NCBI GenBank assembly: GCA_023101725.1
Contig: JALJCO010001015.1
Span: 186,001 to 250,000, forward strand
Length of the DNA: 64,000 nucleotides
Reading direction: 5' to 3'
DNA from: Atherinomorus stipes
Taxonomy: Eukaryota > Chordata > Actinopteri > Atheriniformes > Atherinidae
Positions 34,129 through 52,976 of the stretch are shown here, piece by piece; within the stretch, counting starts at the first letter, position 1, and the number at the start of each line of letters is the position of its first letter. Below the pieces are notes generated by a model. The model searched no databases and was not told where the DNA came from. It saw only the letters and a program-made list of their open reading frames with translations. Made by a program: the position numbers and the translations under genes.

Positions 34129-35400
34129 ACTACACACAGTTGTTTTTCCATCACTGCTGATCTAAGCTAAAGCCGATAAATATCCATAATCAGGACTCTA
34201 AATCAGCTTTTTTTTTTCTTTCTTTTTAATCACCATCCAGCTGGTAGATTCCTAAAACTACCAGCCAGTCTTTTTTTTCTGGGAAAATAAGCCAGATTTT
34301 AAGTGCACCTGCATTTAATCATACGAGTTCATGCAACAATATTCCCTCAATGTTCTCTTATCCAGCGAGGATCAAAGTAACTTTTGTTTTTAAGGACACA
34401 CTACAGAACTTTTGCAACTTTCTCAATGATCTCTTCCTCCAGTAATGCCTTCATGTGTTTCTTAGCTGAATCAGTCACGGTGTGCGTTCAAACTAACGTG
34501 AGTTTTTATATCTGTTTGCTCATGTGACGTGATGCTACTGGGGAAACTCGGCTGCAATGTCGTGGCGTCCTTGATGAAAACATTGTTTAGGTGTTTAGTT
34601 TCTCCACCTTGGAGTAGTGGTGGAGCTTCAGAAATACACATAATTAGGGATGTTCAATATTTGCTTTTTTACCGATGTCTGATGTACCAATATTGTCCAA
34701 CTCTTCCATAAACAATATCAACCAATGTGATACATGCAAGGTTTCTACTTCTTTTCTACTTCTCCACAAAATGTGAATATCACTATACCGATACAACTGT
34801 GAGGTTGTATCTTTCATATTTTGACATTTTGAGTGAGAGGAGTAGCCGAAGAGTTTGATATGTGGATGTTGTGTAAAAGTTGTGTCATCAAAAAAGTAAA
34901 AACAGATCTGATCATTTCCAATGCTACATTTTAATGCCGATGATGGTGGTAGGCTGCTATTATTGGACATTTCTACACATAATAGACAAAACCTGACACC
35001 ATACGAGTCAGGAATGCAGAGTTTTAAGTTTGGGAAGTTACGTAATGCGTCTTTAACTCATTTGAAACTATGTCCTTTAAACTTAAGCACTGTAGATTTT
35101 TTATTTAAATGCAAAATTGACTTTTTTTTTAGCTTTTTATTATATAATCATGTCATTCCCTCCCCATTAAACATGCTAAGGGCGTTACTTTGTCTCATTC
35201 ATGCATATTTGAGAATCCCTGAATCTCCTGTGGAAACCAACATGGCTGCCAGAACGGCGGGTCCCACGAAGCTCCTCCCCCTCCCTTGCTGAGCTCCGCC
35301 ACACCAGAGCATGACAGTGCTGTGCTGAGTAGAGTGGGCGTCAGAAACAGAAGGAGGCATCTTAAAGGGATAGTGGTGAATTTTTAAGGCGTCAGTACAG
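34129..35400. other. intergenic DNA, no gene recognised
   Basis: Contains AACATGGCTGCCAGAACGGC near 35,239 and an AAAGGGATAGT string near 35,365 that look repeat-derived. No gene model was possible. Confidence 0.4.
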
Positions 35401-36250
35401 AGGGGGGGGAGTGCCTTTGTGGGGTTAGACGGGAGTTAGTATGGGGGGGGGGGGTTGTGTGTGGGGGGTGTGTGGTGGGGGGGGTGTGTGGGGGGGTGGG
35501 GGGTGTATGTTGGGGGGGGGGGGAGGGGTGGGGGGGGCGGCTATATGGGGGGGGATTTCCCGTGTTGTCCTGCGTATGGGGTTGGGGGTGGGCGGGCTGC
35601 GCTTCCGCGGGGGTGGGGGGACGTAGTGTGTGGTGATGAGTGGGTGTGGGGGTGTGGGGGTGGGGTTTGTCAGGTTGTGGTGGAGGTGGGGGGGGGGGGG
35701 CGGGCTTCCGCGCGGGTGTGCCTGCCGCTGTGTGTGGGGGGTGGCCTGGGGTGGTTGGGGGTTGGTGGGGGGGGTGGGGGGGTGGATGTGGCGTGGGGGG
35801 CTGGTGGCCGTGGTCCCCGTCCTTGGTAGTGTGGGTGGGGTGTGACTGGAGGGGGGGGATGGGTGTGTGTGTGTGTGGTGCTGTGGGGGTGTGTGGAGAT
35901 GGGTGGGTGGGTGGGGTGATGGATGATGGGTGTTGGGTGGGGGGGGTGGTGATTGGTGGGGTTTGTGTGTGTGGGTTGGGGGGTGGGTGGGGAGAGGGAT
36001 GGTTGTTGGGGGATGGATGGGGGCGCTGGGTGGGTGGGGGGTGTGTGTGGGTGGGTGGGTGGGTGGGTGGGTAGTGGTTGGGGGGTTGGGGGATTGTGGG
36101 TCGCGGCCTGGGTGGGGGTGCAGGCTTGGGTTTGGAGGGGGGGGATGGACACTGGGGGGCGGATGTGGGGGACTAACTGGCTATAAGGAGGGGTGGGAGG
36201 AGAGGGATGGGGGAGTGTTGAGGGGTAAAGTGTTGGTTGTTTGAAGTGGG
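35401..36250 (+). repeat. G/T-rich, A/C-poor low-complexity block
   Basis: About 850 bp consist almost entirely of G with T, in runs of 3-14 G separated by T, GT or GTG. Locally it repeats GGGTGGGTGGG (36,040-36,075). Long translated frames of Gly/Val/Trp or Pro/His/Thr are composition artefacts. It has many potential quadruplex runs. Confidence 0.9.
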
Positions 36251-38598
36251 TTTGAAAAAAAAAAGAAAAAAGATACAGACATGGAGTGATGTCACATTCC
36301 TTTGTTGTTTTTTTATATACGTATACTGTATTTTTAAAACTACTGAAGGAAGTCATTTGATTGTGCCATAAAAGAGAATTATGTGCCTAATAATGACATG
36401 AAACCCACTCTTAAAATACTTTCACCTTCCCTTGTCATCAGCATTCGCAGTTCCTTTTCTTTCCCTGCAATCAGCCTCATTCTTTACACTATCAGACCAC
36501 TGACACATCTTTTTATTTTCTTATTTTACGTCACTTACTTCATTTAAATGTTGCTCCTCATTCAGCTGCACTTTGCTCAATCATGCTCATTTCATACTCT
36601 GCAAGCAAGCGTGCATCCAATATATTTATGATACCTTATGGGATAGTATTTATGGGAAATGTAGGAATAAAACTACAACACGATTTGCTTCACTCGTCAC
36701 CTGCCAAACTCTCCAGTATGTTTTCATTTATGACCATAAAAATAACTTTGCAACTGCATTTAAACTGACTTCTGCAGAGTCACTGCTATTTAAGCCAGAT
36801 AGGAGTAACAGACCCTTAGATGTGGTTGCATTCAGTATTCAACTGCTTTAGCGCCAGATGAATACAGAAACCAGCCCATCAAACTTTAGTTTCAGCCTAC
36901 TGAAAGATCTGAAATCTCCATAAAAGAAAGTGTCCAGTGCAGCCTTTTTGCAAAGATATAAAACATGTTTTTTTTTTTCCTGTTTGCTCTTCCATAAAGG
37001 AAACTCTAAAATCATACATGACACTTGTTACCCCCCATGTGGAGCAGTCTTTTGTCATGTTGCACAGATATAAAACAACCACAAGAACCAAATTCCTCCA
37101 ACACGTTGTTCTCTTTAATCTCTTCTTGTCATCTTCATGCTTTGAGTCTTCCAACAGCTGAATTGTGGAACCTGTATGCTACATATCCTCCATATTTCAT
37201 CAAACTGTTGCACAAGAAAACTGAGATCTGAGTATCTGCTCCTTTTAATTTCCTCTTGTCATAGTGAAAAGGTGTTTGACGGCATCAGAGGCTGGCAGAT
37301 CAACATTAAGCCTCAGCGTCATGTCAAGAGAGCAGAAAGGAAAAGTAAAGTCAGAGCAGCTCCAGAGAGCAGAAAAGAAGTGTTATCTTTGTCTCTGTCC
37401 ATCGTGACCCGTCTAAATCCCCTGTCCACACAGCAGGGACTCTGCTCGAACTGAGCCGTAATTACATCAAAGCAATTACAGCGCCAATATGAAGGCCTCA
37501 TCCGCTGAGGACGGGAGGAAAGGCGGCAGCAGAAACTTCAGAAACGCAGATTTAAGACCGGAACGAGGGAAATAAGTTCGTCTCTGGTGATTCTGCAAGA
37601 AATCTATAAATGAGTAAAGCTCCGCTTGCTGTAGCAGAGAGGAATATGTAAAAAAAAAAAAAAAGTGTTTGCATTTATCATTTATACCCCTGTTGAACTG
37701 ATAAGTAATACCAGACATGAACAGACAAATCTGCAATTTAATATGCACAATGATTTTGATTGTTTTGTCACATTCTGCTGCAGATTATATTTAGTTATTC
37801 TTTATAAAAATTTAGTTATAATAATTTAGACTTATTATTGTCCCACTTCTGTTAGTATTTGACTCTTTTGGCATAAAAAAGTTACAAACAGATCTTGGTG
37901 GTAGAGATGGATGCACTAGCAGGTCAAATTAATTAAATTTTATGGCTGCACATAGAATAACTATGATGATTTATTCTTTTCAACTGTTGTGATGGTTTAC
38001 TTTTTCTTCACAGTAACTCCACACTGCCATCTTATGGTGGAGAACCCACAATTCATTCAGAAACTAAATTTCAGCTGTTTAATGCTTATCTTTCCTGTTA
38101 TATTATAATCTATGCTTGTATTACTGTTGCTTAATTATCTATAATTTTAGGTTACTTTAGTTTGAGTCTGCGGGTTCTGCAAGTAAACATCTTCACTTTA
38201 CTGGTCATAAATGGATTTTCACTTGGCTTATGTTTATGCTCATGTTGTTCCCCGTCCTTGTTTATGAGTCACATGACCTCAGATGACTAAAAAGAAAATT
38301 CTTGAGATTATTTCTAGCAGCTGTAACTTTTTATTTTTTCATGCCTGCAATTTAAAACTCAATGTACTACCCCACAGCTTTAATAGTAAAGACTAGTTAT
38401 GTTAAGATTTTCAACTATTACTAAAAATCTGATAAAAAAAATTACATTTCACTGAACTTCCCCTGTGGTTTACTTATATTGATTTAAATGAAAGATCAAA
38501 CTGAACACATTTTTTAAAAAATCATTAATTACACATGTGATTAATTGAAATTTAAAGCTAAGTTTCAGTCTTGTTTCGATCAGTAAAATAGGTGTAAA
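36251..38598. other. intergenic DNA, no gene recognised
   Basis: AT-rich DNA after a short A-run. Small frames only, with no motif or splice pattern. Confidence 0.4.
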
Positions 38599-39104
38599 TA
38601 GGGCTGTCCCAATCCGATACCAGCATCGGATATCGAGCAATGGCTTTATGCACAGCTCCAGTACTTCCTGAACTTAATACTGCACCTTTATTTCCTGTCT
38701 TATATGATTGGATGAAGTGATTAATCCAGGTGTGTCTGACCATTAGCTTAGGTCAGTACTAAGTTCAGGAAGTACTGGAGCTGTGCATAAAGCCCATTCT
38801 GGTTAAAAAAAAAAAAACATGGATCAGATCAGATCGAAATGAGTCAAAAATGGCCAATCCAGGGATCCATTCCAGCTTTTCTTTCGAGCACTTTTTCTGA
38901 TTGTTAAACTGGGTTTTTAGAGGTGAGGTTCCACAAAACAGATCATTCCTAACATAAACCAGGAATAAAATTAATTATCAGATCAATATGCAGAATCTTT
39001 GGCCCAAAACACAGCTAAGTATCAATATCGGGCATTGGCCAATACTTGACCTGTGGTATTGGTAACAGTATCGGAAGAGAAAAAGTGGGATTGGGACAGC
39101 CCTA
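38599..39104. mobile_element. hAT-like MITE with target duplication, host of MITE C copy 4
   Basis: Ends TAGGGCTGTCCCAATCC and GGATTGGGACAGCCCTA are perfect inverses over 17 bp. GTGTAAA flanks both sides (38592-38598; 39105-39111), consistent with a hAT duplication. Confidence 0.8.
38640..38797. mobile_element. palindromic MITE family C copy 4, internally deleted, nested in a hAT-like element
   Basis: Ends ATGGCTTTATGCACAG and CTGTGCATAAAGCCCAT. The right arm lacks the inner part, so only 158 bp remain. It lies within 38,599-39,104. Confidence 0.8.
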
Positions 39105-39586
39105 GTGTAAACAGCTTTATTAACTGGATTGAGCTCAATCCGCTGCTTTTAAGTGTTTATTTATGGTCTTACACACCACTCATTAATATGCTTATTACTC
39201 AGACTCTATAGCAGATTTGCTTTATTTTACTTAACCCCCTTGTTACCTTAAAAATTCACCAACATCTTTTCTCAAGGTCAATTTGGACCTCCAGGAAATT
39301 ATGATTAAAATCATTACCAAAGCTTATGTGTCAGGTTCTTTATATTTGTACATATTTTTGTGATCTAAACTTTGGACGATTATTCTTTTCATTAATAATA
39401 CTAATCAGTGTATTGTACATTATTGGAAAGCCTGATTAGTCGCCTTGATAACGAGGTATAACTTGTAGGGATCATGTTTAGAATATTTGAAACTGTGCCC
39501 ACAAAACACAACCAGACATCCATCCAATGGCTCGTGGAGGTCTAAATTGCAGTGTTGTATAGTAACTAAGTAAAAATACTTGTTAT

Positions 39587-39596
39587 TTTTTTTTAT

Positions 39597-39638
<42 letters not shown>

Positions 39639-40085
39639 TTTTTTTAATTTTTTTTTTTTTTTTTTAATTTTTTTGAAAAAAATATATATTTTTATTCTAT
39701 TAATTTAAATTTATAAAAAATAAAAAATAAGAAAAAAAGAAAATTAAAAAAGAAAATTTTTTTTTAGAATAGTGAAAAAAAACTCAAATGTATTTTAAAA
39801 AATATTTAAAAAAAATAAATTTATAAAAAAATAAAATGAAAGAGACAAAAATGAAAAATAATATAATTATTTTTTTTCAAAAAAAAAAATAGATATTAAA
39901 TATATAAGAGAAATAAGAAAATATTTTTGTATATTTTTATTTATTTATAAAAAATAAATATAAATAAAAAATAAAATAAAATAAAAAATAAAAAAAAAAA
40001 AAATAAAAAAATAAAAATAAAATCTGATTTTTTTTAATTATTTTATTTTACTTTATTTTAAAAATAAGTAATTTCTACTTATTAT
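39587..40085. repeat. T-rich then A-rich low-complexity block
   Basis: About 90 bp of nearly pure T grade into mixed TTTT/AAAA and then A-rich DNA. No gene-like content was seen. This is a hard region for assembly. Confidence 0.92.
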
Positions 40086-40650
40086 ATCTTAAACATCTTC
40101 TATTTATTTATTTTTTAAATCTTTTCTTTTTACTATCTCTAAATTGTAAAGGAAGGGTAATCGCTAAATGCACTTGTCCCAAACATCCTATACCCTTGCA
40201 AGTTTGTCTCGCTCTCGGAGGCCGTACCTTGTTTCTCTGTTAATCAAAGCGTATTATGTTGAAGAAAATGTTGGACTGTGTGTAGAGACACCGTGGTTGG
40301 AAATATTACCAACAGTGTAAGCAACCCTTTCCCTTTTGAGTTGCACATTCTTGCCAAAATGAGCAACCCAATGTGGGCTTGCAAGTGGATCCAAGTCTTT
40401 CCAGTTGTCCCCATATAGCCACATCCCCTCTAAATTTGTCACCCCAGGTAAATCCTTTTCAATTGATGGTGTTATGAAGAGCTCAAATGAATATTTTATG
40501 CCTTGGCCACAGCCAACAACATTTGGTGAATGTCTGGGACCTTTTTTATGTCCTGTATGCATGACACTGAAAATGTTGCATTTATGTTTACCCAGTTTTC
40601 CCCCATCAAATAATGAGAAGTCATGAACCATGAAGCCAAAAATTCTGTCA

Positions 40651-40656
40651 TTTATT
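40651..40656 (-). terminator. polyadenylation signal AATAAA of the alpha-tubulin gene
   Basis: TTTATT on the plus strand is AATAAA on the minus strand, about 77 nt past the stop codon. That gives a compact 3' UTR. Confidence 0.55.
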
Positions 40657-40732
40657 TAGAAACATTAAACACTGAATGGGGTCAAATTAACCCCAAAGAT
40701 AGGAGGGTTACAGTAATTTCCCCATGTCCTGT

Positions 40733-46744
<6,012 letters not shown>

Positions 46745-46856
46745 TGTGCTGTTGATTGTCTTTTATGATGAGGAAGTAAGTTCAAAGTTGGAGGTTCTCA
46801 CAGTGCACCTATAATGAGAGCTCTGTGAGCAAAGTCATGTCAGAGGGCGACACACA

Positions 46857-46866
46857 CACTTTTAAA
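46857..46866 (-). promoter_or_regulatory. possible TATA-like element upstream of alpha-tubulin
   Basis: The minus strand reads CTTTAAAAGT about 115 bp upstream of the ATG, in otherwise non-repetitive DNA next to the first exon. It would place transcription start near 46,830. It is a weak, non-canonical match. Confidence 0.3.
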
Positions 46867-47084
46867 GCTACTACAGGAGGCGGAGGAGAAGAGGAGGAGT
46901 CAACTTTACTCTGTTTTTCTACAGTATAAAGCAAGAGAAAGATCTTTTTTCAACATAGAAGAAACAAACATGCAAAATCTTTACAGAATAAAACAAATCA
47001 AAGAGAAAAAGTTATTTTTATTGTGATGTCATCTGAGTTTTAAGCAAATTCTGTACTTTTAATCCCACTACATTTTTATTACAT

Positions 47085-47240
47085 TTGAAGTACTAGGTTG
47101 GACCACTTTTTTCAGAACTGCTTTAATTCTCATAGATTCAACAAGGTGTTGGAAACATTCCTCAGAAATTTTCCTCCATATTGACATGATTGCATCACAC
47201 AGAGGATCTAAACAGAGAACTTTTTGAACATGTTTTACAT
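47085..47240 (-). pseudogene. Tc1-like transposase 3' fragment
   Basis: The minus strand reads DAIMSIWRKISEECFQHLVE, matching the end of the relic at 53,200-53,300. It lies directly beside Tc1-type MITE copy 3. Confidence 0.6.
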
Positions 47241-47245
47241 GACTA

Positions 47246-47747
47246 CAATCCTCAAAATTATTCATAACCTCCAATTTAAAAAAGGGCTAGAATTACAATA
47301 GTAATTCAAATAACAAGAAACTAAATGAACTGATAATACATAAGAATTAACAATATTATAATTTTGTAAAATAAAATGTTGCTTTTGAATTGTGGTTGAA
47401 AATAGTAATTAAAAAACAACAAACAAACGAAACTTTCCCAGAAACATGAACAGTGGACAAAAATACCTGTCAACAGTGAAGTATTTTTAAACATCACAGA
47501 AAACACCTGATTGCAGTGATTACCTCAAAGTGTTGCACCATCATGCTTGTTTACTTGTTTTATTTTATTTTATTTGTGTGTTTGTTTTTAATATTTCTGT
47601 AGAACCACATTTCAAAATCAATGCCAAGATTTTTATTTATTTATTTTTATTTATTATTACTTAAGTCAATTTCAACTTATTTCACTGACAGCTGTTTTTT
47701 TTTTTCCTTGCTTAGTTGGAGGGTATGAATAATTTTGAGGATGACTG
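47246..47747. mobile_element. Tc1-type MITE family A copy 3
   Basis: It starts CAATCCTCAAAATTATTCAT and ends TTTTGAGGATGACTG, with TA on both sides. The 502 bp have no coding capacity and are collinear with copy 1. Confidence 0.75.
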
Positions 47748-47749
47748 TA

Positions 47750-50700
47750 AATGTATGAGTTCTGTTCACCACTGACCTGATAGACACTTACATTGGTTAA
47801 TTCAGTTTTTCCATATTCATTACATGTTGCAAATATTTCCCGTGTGATTAAATAATTTATTTCTGGATCATGATGGCCTTTTTGTCAAAATTCTTCTTGT
47901 ATTTTAGAGCTTGTTTTCTTTATAATTGCTGATTATTTATAAAAATGAATAAATAAAAAAGAGAAAAATTAATAACAACCTCTGCTTTGGGGTTGATTAT
48001 TTTCAGCTTCTATGTGAGGAACCGGCGAAAAAAAAAATATAAATAAATATCTGAAAACCATACATTTTATTATCAGATGACACATAAAACTTTGCCTCCA
48101 ACGATCAAAAGTTCACTGAAAATAAAATAAAATACTTCTGTTCAAATAAATCTGATGGGCGGGACCTCAGTATAAGACACCTCTCTATTGGCCAGTTTTG
48201 AATTGAGTGACAGTGATAAACTGTGTCGGTTATGCTGCATTCAGTGAACCTAAGAAGTAGGAAATGAGCAATTTTCAAAGCTCTGTCATTACAGAGTGTA
48301 CATGCTAAAATTTATCAAAACCCGCAAAAGAAATATTTTCCTTTTATATAGTTTATTTTGTGCTAATTGACGTGAAACAAATTCGGAATGAACAGATGAA
48401 AGTTTACTCAAACCAAGTAAGCCTTATTGTTTCTTGGTGTAAGGTTTGATAATGAAAATTCCCAGTTACGAGGAAGGCAGCATTAATCAAAGTAAAGGGC
48501 GGAGATTTAGTTCTTACTAGTTTGCGCTTGCACCTGAACGTATCACAACGGACGGCTGGATTAATACCTAGGCTATAATTTGATAAGTTTTAATCGGACT
48601 TAAAATATGGTTATGAGGATAGTCGGATTTAATCCAGCTACTGCAGAGGTCAGGTGTTGGAAAAGCAAGTTTTAGACCGGTGTTCTTTTAAGGTAACGAA
48701 AAACTAACTTAGAGTAGCCTAGCTAAATTTGTTTTTGCAACTAATAATAATTTCTAAATTGATAGCCTATATAGTTATCTGAACATATGACATTTAGTAA
48801 ATGTTTTGAGACTGAATTCAGTGTTTTAGAAAATATTGATTAAAAAAAAAAACTTGAAAATGGTCAAATATCTTTCTGTAGAATGAGGTAATCAGACTTT
48901 AAATTTCTGAGTCAGATAGGAGAAATTCCGATTTTCTAGTTAACATAGAATGCATCACACCCAGTTCAAACTGTGTCCATAATCTGACCCGAGTTCATTT
49001 TAAAGTTTTTTTTCTCAGTTTAATTTAAAGTAATTTTGGTAAAGTTTAGCTTCAAAGGAAAATCTTTTTTGCAACACGGCAGCGTGAAGTAAGTGCAATA
49101 ATATTTGATTAGTAGATTGTTGCAGTGTTGTTTGTTATTCTGATTTCCACCACTAGATGGAGTCCTCTTCCTTTATAATGTCTTGTGTCTCTACCGTTTA
49201 CAACCACAAGTAGGCCTACTTTGATTTATTTGCAGATAATTTGCAGGCAGAATAATCATTTTTTTATTATTTCTTTGTTGTTGTTTTTTTTTTTTCAAAC
49301 AAAAGCTTTCTGGCATTACCATAAAATTGATAAATGATTTCAGCTGTTATATTGTCCCATCCTCCTGGTCAGGTTCTCTGTTGGGAACCTCTCAGAACTG
49401 CAGCAGGCCAGTCCAAACCATCCTCTGCAGGGATGCTTTTGCAACATATGTTGCTGTTAAGTTTCAGTGAACAAATATACAAAGAGCTCCAATAAAACCC
49501 CGAACTATTATACAGACTGGTGGAAAGATGCAACGACTGTCCGGTTTAAGCATGTGCCCTTTCCTTTACAGCCTGAGATTCCCACTGATTGCTTGACTCA
49601 TCTAGAGATATAAGTTTTACAGCTCCATGTATTTTTTTAAATTTGTTGTTGGCTTAAAATGTAAAAATGAAGGGTGAATCTAGAGAATCTCTGAGAGGGG
49701 GTCCCAGACTGGGAAAAGGGTAGTGCACATCAATAAGACGTGAAACCTTTAAAAGGAAAAATGAAGATTTTAGGGATTAAATAACTGTTCATTACAACTA
49801 AAGGTTGATCTCATGAAAAAGTAAGGTCAATTTTGTAAAAGCAGTCAATAGTGTTTTTTTTATTTACTAAAAATCTATGGTAAATGACCTGATGAGACCA
49901 AGCATCTTGGGTTTGCATTGTTAGAAATTGAAAAAGAAGTCAAAGTTTTGGTTTTGTTGAAGTCCATATTTGGCCACTGAGGTGCTTAAGGTGAAAGTAA
50001 TAAACTAACATTTAACTGTAAAGAGAAACTGGAAGTGAGTTTGTTTAGGCTACAGTTTTGTTTCAGTTGGAATTAAAACTTACATGGTTCCATATGTGAT
50101 TATTAATCATGAACAGCATCAGATTAAATATTTCTGTCTCTGTCAAACTGCAGAAGTAATCAAAACTCTCTGTATAAGTGTGTTTTTCTTATTGTACATA
50201 TGACATTTGGTAGCATACGGGGAGAAGAGTGAACTTTAAATGTCCATCACTCTCTACAGGAATGTATGGCTGATCCAGGATCAGCCATCGCATCAGGTCT
50301 TTGTCTCTGACTGTAAATGTCCTCATAATCCTCAAAGAAAGCCCAGAATCCTCCCGAGCCTCTAACCCCGTCCCCCCCTGAGCTGCTCATTTCTCTTCAA
50401 ACGCCCCCTGAGCCCCTGATTTCATATAAAAGATAGATGCTTTGCGATGGACTGATAGTGGAGGTCTCTTTCATGTGTCTTTGGAGGTCTACAGATTCTC
50501 CTTCAGTGCTGCAGGCGGTCGGCCGTCTTCGCTGCCCTCCTCCTCGCCGGTCTGCAGCTTCTGTCCGGTCAGGACGTGACGTGAACACCAAACCTGAGTT
50601 GGTCGTCTCACTGTTTTAAGTTTACACTTCCAGTTGACACTTTCTGTATTTTATTGTCATTAAAGTCAAATTATTTTATGTTGCATTGTGGGAAATGTAG

Positions 50701-51284
50701 TACAACCAGTTTTATACCAGTATAAAGGGAAAAAGAAATATTTGTCCATCTGCTGTTGAAGACACCCATTATTAAATTAAATACACCCATTTTACCAAAG
50801 TTTTATGAACTTTGTAAGTTTTACTGAATTTTTTAAATATCTTTATACTTTTCATAATTCTGCTGTTAATAATTTGAGTTCTAACAAACTTTTACTTACA
50901 TGGTAAATAAAAACATGATGATAAGGCAGGTGGATGAGGCCACTTACTGCTGCTTATTAACTCTCAGAAGACACGTCCAGATTAATTTCCATTCAGCGAT
51001 AAAATGGTGACAACACATGCTGGGAAGCCAGAAGTCCAGTAGCAGCTCTGTCTTGTTGGTGGAAAGGATCTTTGGTAAATGTTGCATAAATCAAATCAGT
51101 ATTCTTATTCTCTAGTTATGTCAGTTTTAACAGTCTCAATAACAGAAGTTACAGCGGTTACAGATGTCTCCAAACAAGCCGGTCGTTTAGTGCACACTTA
51201 AATGATACAAACCAACAACAACAATGGCCTGATACACTCACTTGACACGTGATTGGGTGAATGCCATCGACCGTTGGCCATGAC
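47750..51284. other. intergenic DNA, no gene recognised
   Basis: Mostly AT-rich and repeat-poor apart from short A/T runs. The only oddity noted is the TATA/hydrophobic-frame stretch near 50.4-50.6 kb. Confidence 0.4.
50423..50581 (+). other. unexplained stretch with TATA-like motif and a hydrophobic short frame
   Basis: CATATAAAAG at about 50,423 is followed by a GC-richer segment. One frame ending in TGA near 50,581 reads RRSAVFAALLLAGLQLLSGQ, which resembles a signal peptide, but it has no in-frame ATG close by. The ATG frame beginning at 50,437 reads differently. No family is recognised. Confidence 0.15.
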
Positions 51285-51490
51285 CGGGAAACGAACGTCA
51301 CCCAGTAGTTTCTGAAGAGCTAAAAGTGAAGCTAGCTGGGCGTGTCCCACCGTCGTCATCTTGCCGTGTCACGTGTGTTGTCACGCCCTGAAAATACTAA
51401 AATGGGTCAAGGCAAGGCCGCTCCGAGCTGCGGGCTGACTGTCATCTGACGTACTCTGGGCTAAACGCTAACTGAGCCTCATAGTTAGCC
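51285..51490 (-). repeat. dispersed repeat family B, partial copy 3
   Basis: The reverse complement matches the last third of copies 1 and 2, including GTTAGCGTTTAGCCC, GTACGTCAG, CCCATTTTAGTATTTT and AAGATGACGACGGTGGGACA. Confidence 0.65.
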
Positions 51491-52191
51491 ACCAGAGGTT
51501 GCTGCTTGGTGCATACACTTTTTAGCAATATCTAATCAGCCAATCACATGGCAGCAATTCAACACATCTAGTCATGTAGACATGATCAAGACGAAGTTTG
51601 CTGAAGTTGAAACTGAGCATCAGAATGAGGAAGAAAGGTGATTTAATTGACTTTGAAGTATGAATGAGGAGTGAAAGAATAATGGATGTACTGTGAACGC
51701 TTTGAGTGTCCTGCAAGAAAAAGTGTGATATAATTCTAATCTATTATTATTATTATTATTATTTGAATGTGGTATGGTTGCTGGTCCAAAGGGATTTTCG
51801 CACACAACCATCTCTAGGTCTGAAGAAGGAAAAAATATCCAGTTAGCAGCAATTATCTGGACCAGAATGTCTTGATGATGTCAGAGGTCAGAGGAGAATG
51901 GGGAGACTGGTTGGAGATGATGGAAAGACAACAGGAAGTCAGCTCAGCACTGGTTCCAACCACACACAGCGCGTTCAACATTGAAGCCGATGGGCTACAG
52001 CAGCAGAAGACCACACCAGGCGCCACTCCTGTCAGCTAAGAACAGGAAACTGAGGCTACAATTCACACACACTCATCAAAACTGGACAGTAGAAGATGGA
52101 GAAACGTTGCTGGTGTGATGAGTCTCCATTTCAGCTCCACATTCAGATGCCAGGCTCAGAATTTGGTGGGAACAGGAAAACATGGATCCTA

Positions 52192-52976
52192 GCCTGGTAC
52201 ACCAGCCTAACTAACGCCATGTATGAGATACAGAGCAAGTCGGTCTGGATTCCCTCCGCCGGAGACTGATTTCCAACTCGAGACGAGAGGCGGGACTAAC
52301 AGGAGGAAAGTGAACCGGAAAGAACCAATCAGAGAAACACGGAAGTGATACAAACATCTTTTTTGGAGGAAAACATGGAGGAAAGCCTTCAGAGCAGCAA
52401 CTTGTTGCAGGTTTAAAGGATAAGTTTTGTTTTTTCTCAACCTGGACCTTATTTCTAGGAGTAAACTGTATAGGTGTATTTACTCACCGGTAAGGTTTCT
52501 GCATCACTTTGACTCCTTCGTTCGTTCATTCTACTTGAATATTGATGAAATGACGGAGTTTTGCCGCAGATAACGTCTTATATAGTGGCTGCCCCGTCTC
52601 CGCCATGATACTGGACGTTCACCCAAAAGCGACTCAACGTAATATCTTCCCAAAGACTCAAAGTGATGCAGAAACTTTACCGGTGAGTAAATCCACGTAT
52701 AGTCCGAGAAAAAAGGTCCAGGTTGAAAAAAAAAAAGAAACTTATCCTTTAAGGACATTTGCAGCTCATTAAATCAGAAAGGGCATCTTTATAAAGTTGC
52801 TCCTCTGCAGCCGCCATTCTAACTGTTTATGGTTAAGTCATCGAAAAAGACGTGTCGTAAAGTCCCGCCTCCCGCACTGTGATTGGTCTGGTCATCTTTT
52901 TACCGGAGTGGAAATCACTTCCCAGTGGAGGGAACCCAGTCTGACTTGCCCTGTATCGCATACATGGCGTTGTCAG
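52192..52976. mobile_element. DNA element inserted into the Tc1 relic
   Basis: TAGCCTGGTACACCAGCC...AACGCCATGTATGAGATAC at the left is mirrored by GTATCGCATACATGGCGTT...CAGGCTA at the right. CATGGATCC and CATGGATTC flank it as an imperfect direct repeat. It contains the MITE at 52,413. Exact ends are uncertain by a few bases. Confidence 0.55.
52413..52752. mobile_element. TTAA-flanked MITE, innermost of three nested elements
   Basis: TTAAAGGATAAG at the left and CTTATCCTTTAA at the right begin ~35 bp inverted repeats (TCAACCTGGACCT / AGGTCCAGGTTGA). TCACCGGTAAGGTTTCTGCA and TGCAGAAACTTTACCGGTGA extend the inversion inward. Confidence 0.75.

Noticed and set aside
35670..36356. Long minus-strand Pro/His/Thr-rich frame of 228 codons and several plus-strand Gly/Trp/Val frames
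   Set aside because: Produced by the G/T composition, which lacks stop codons; no start context, splice sites or domain.
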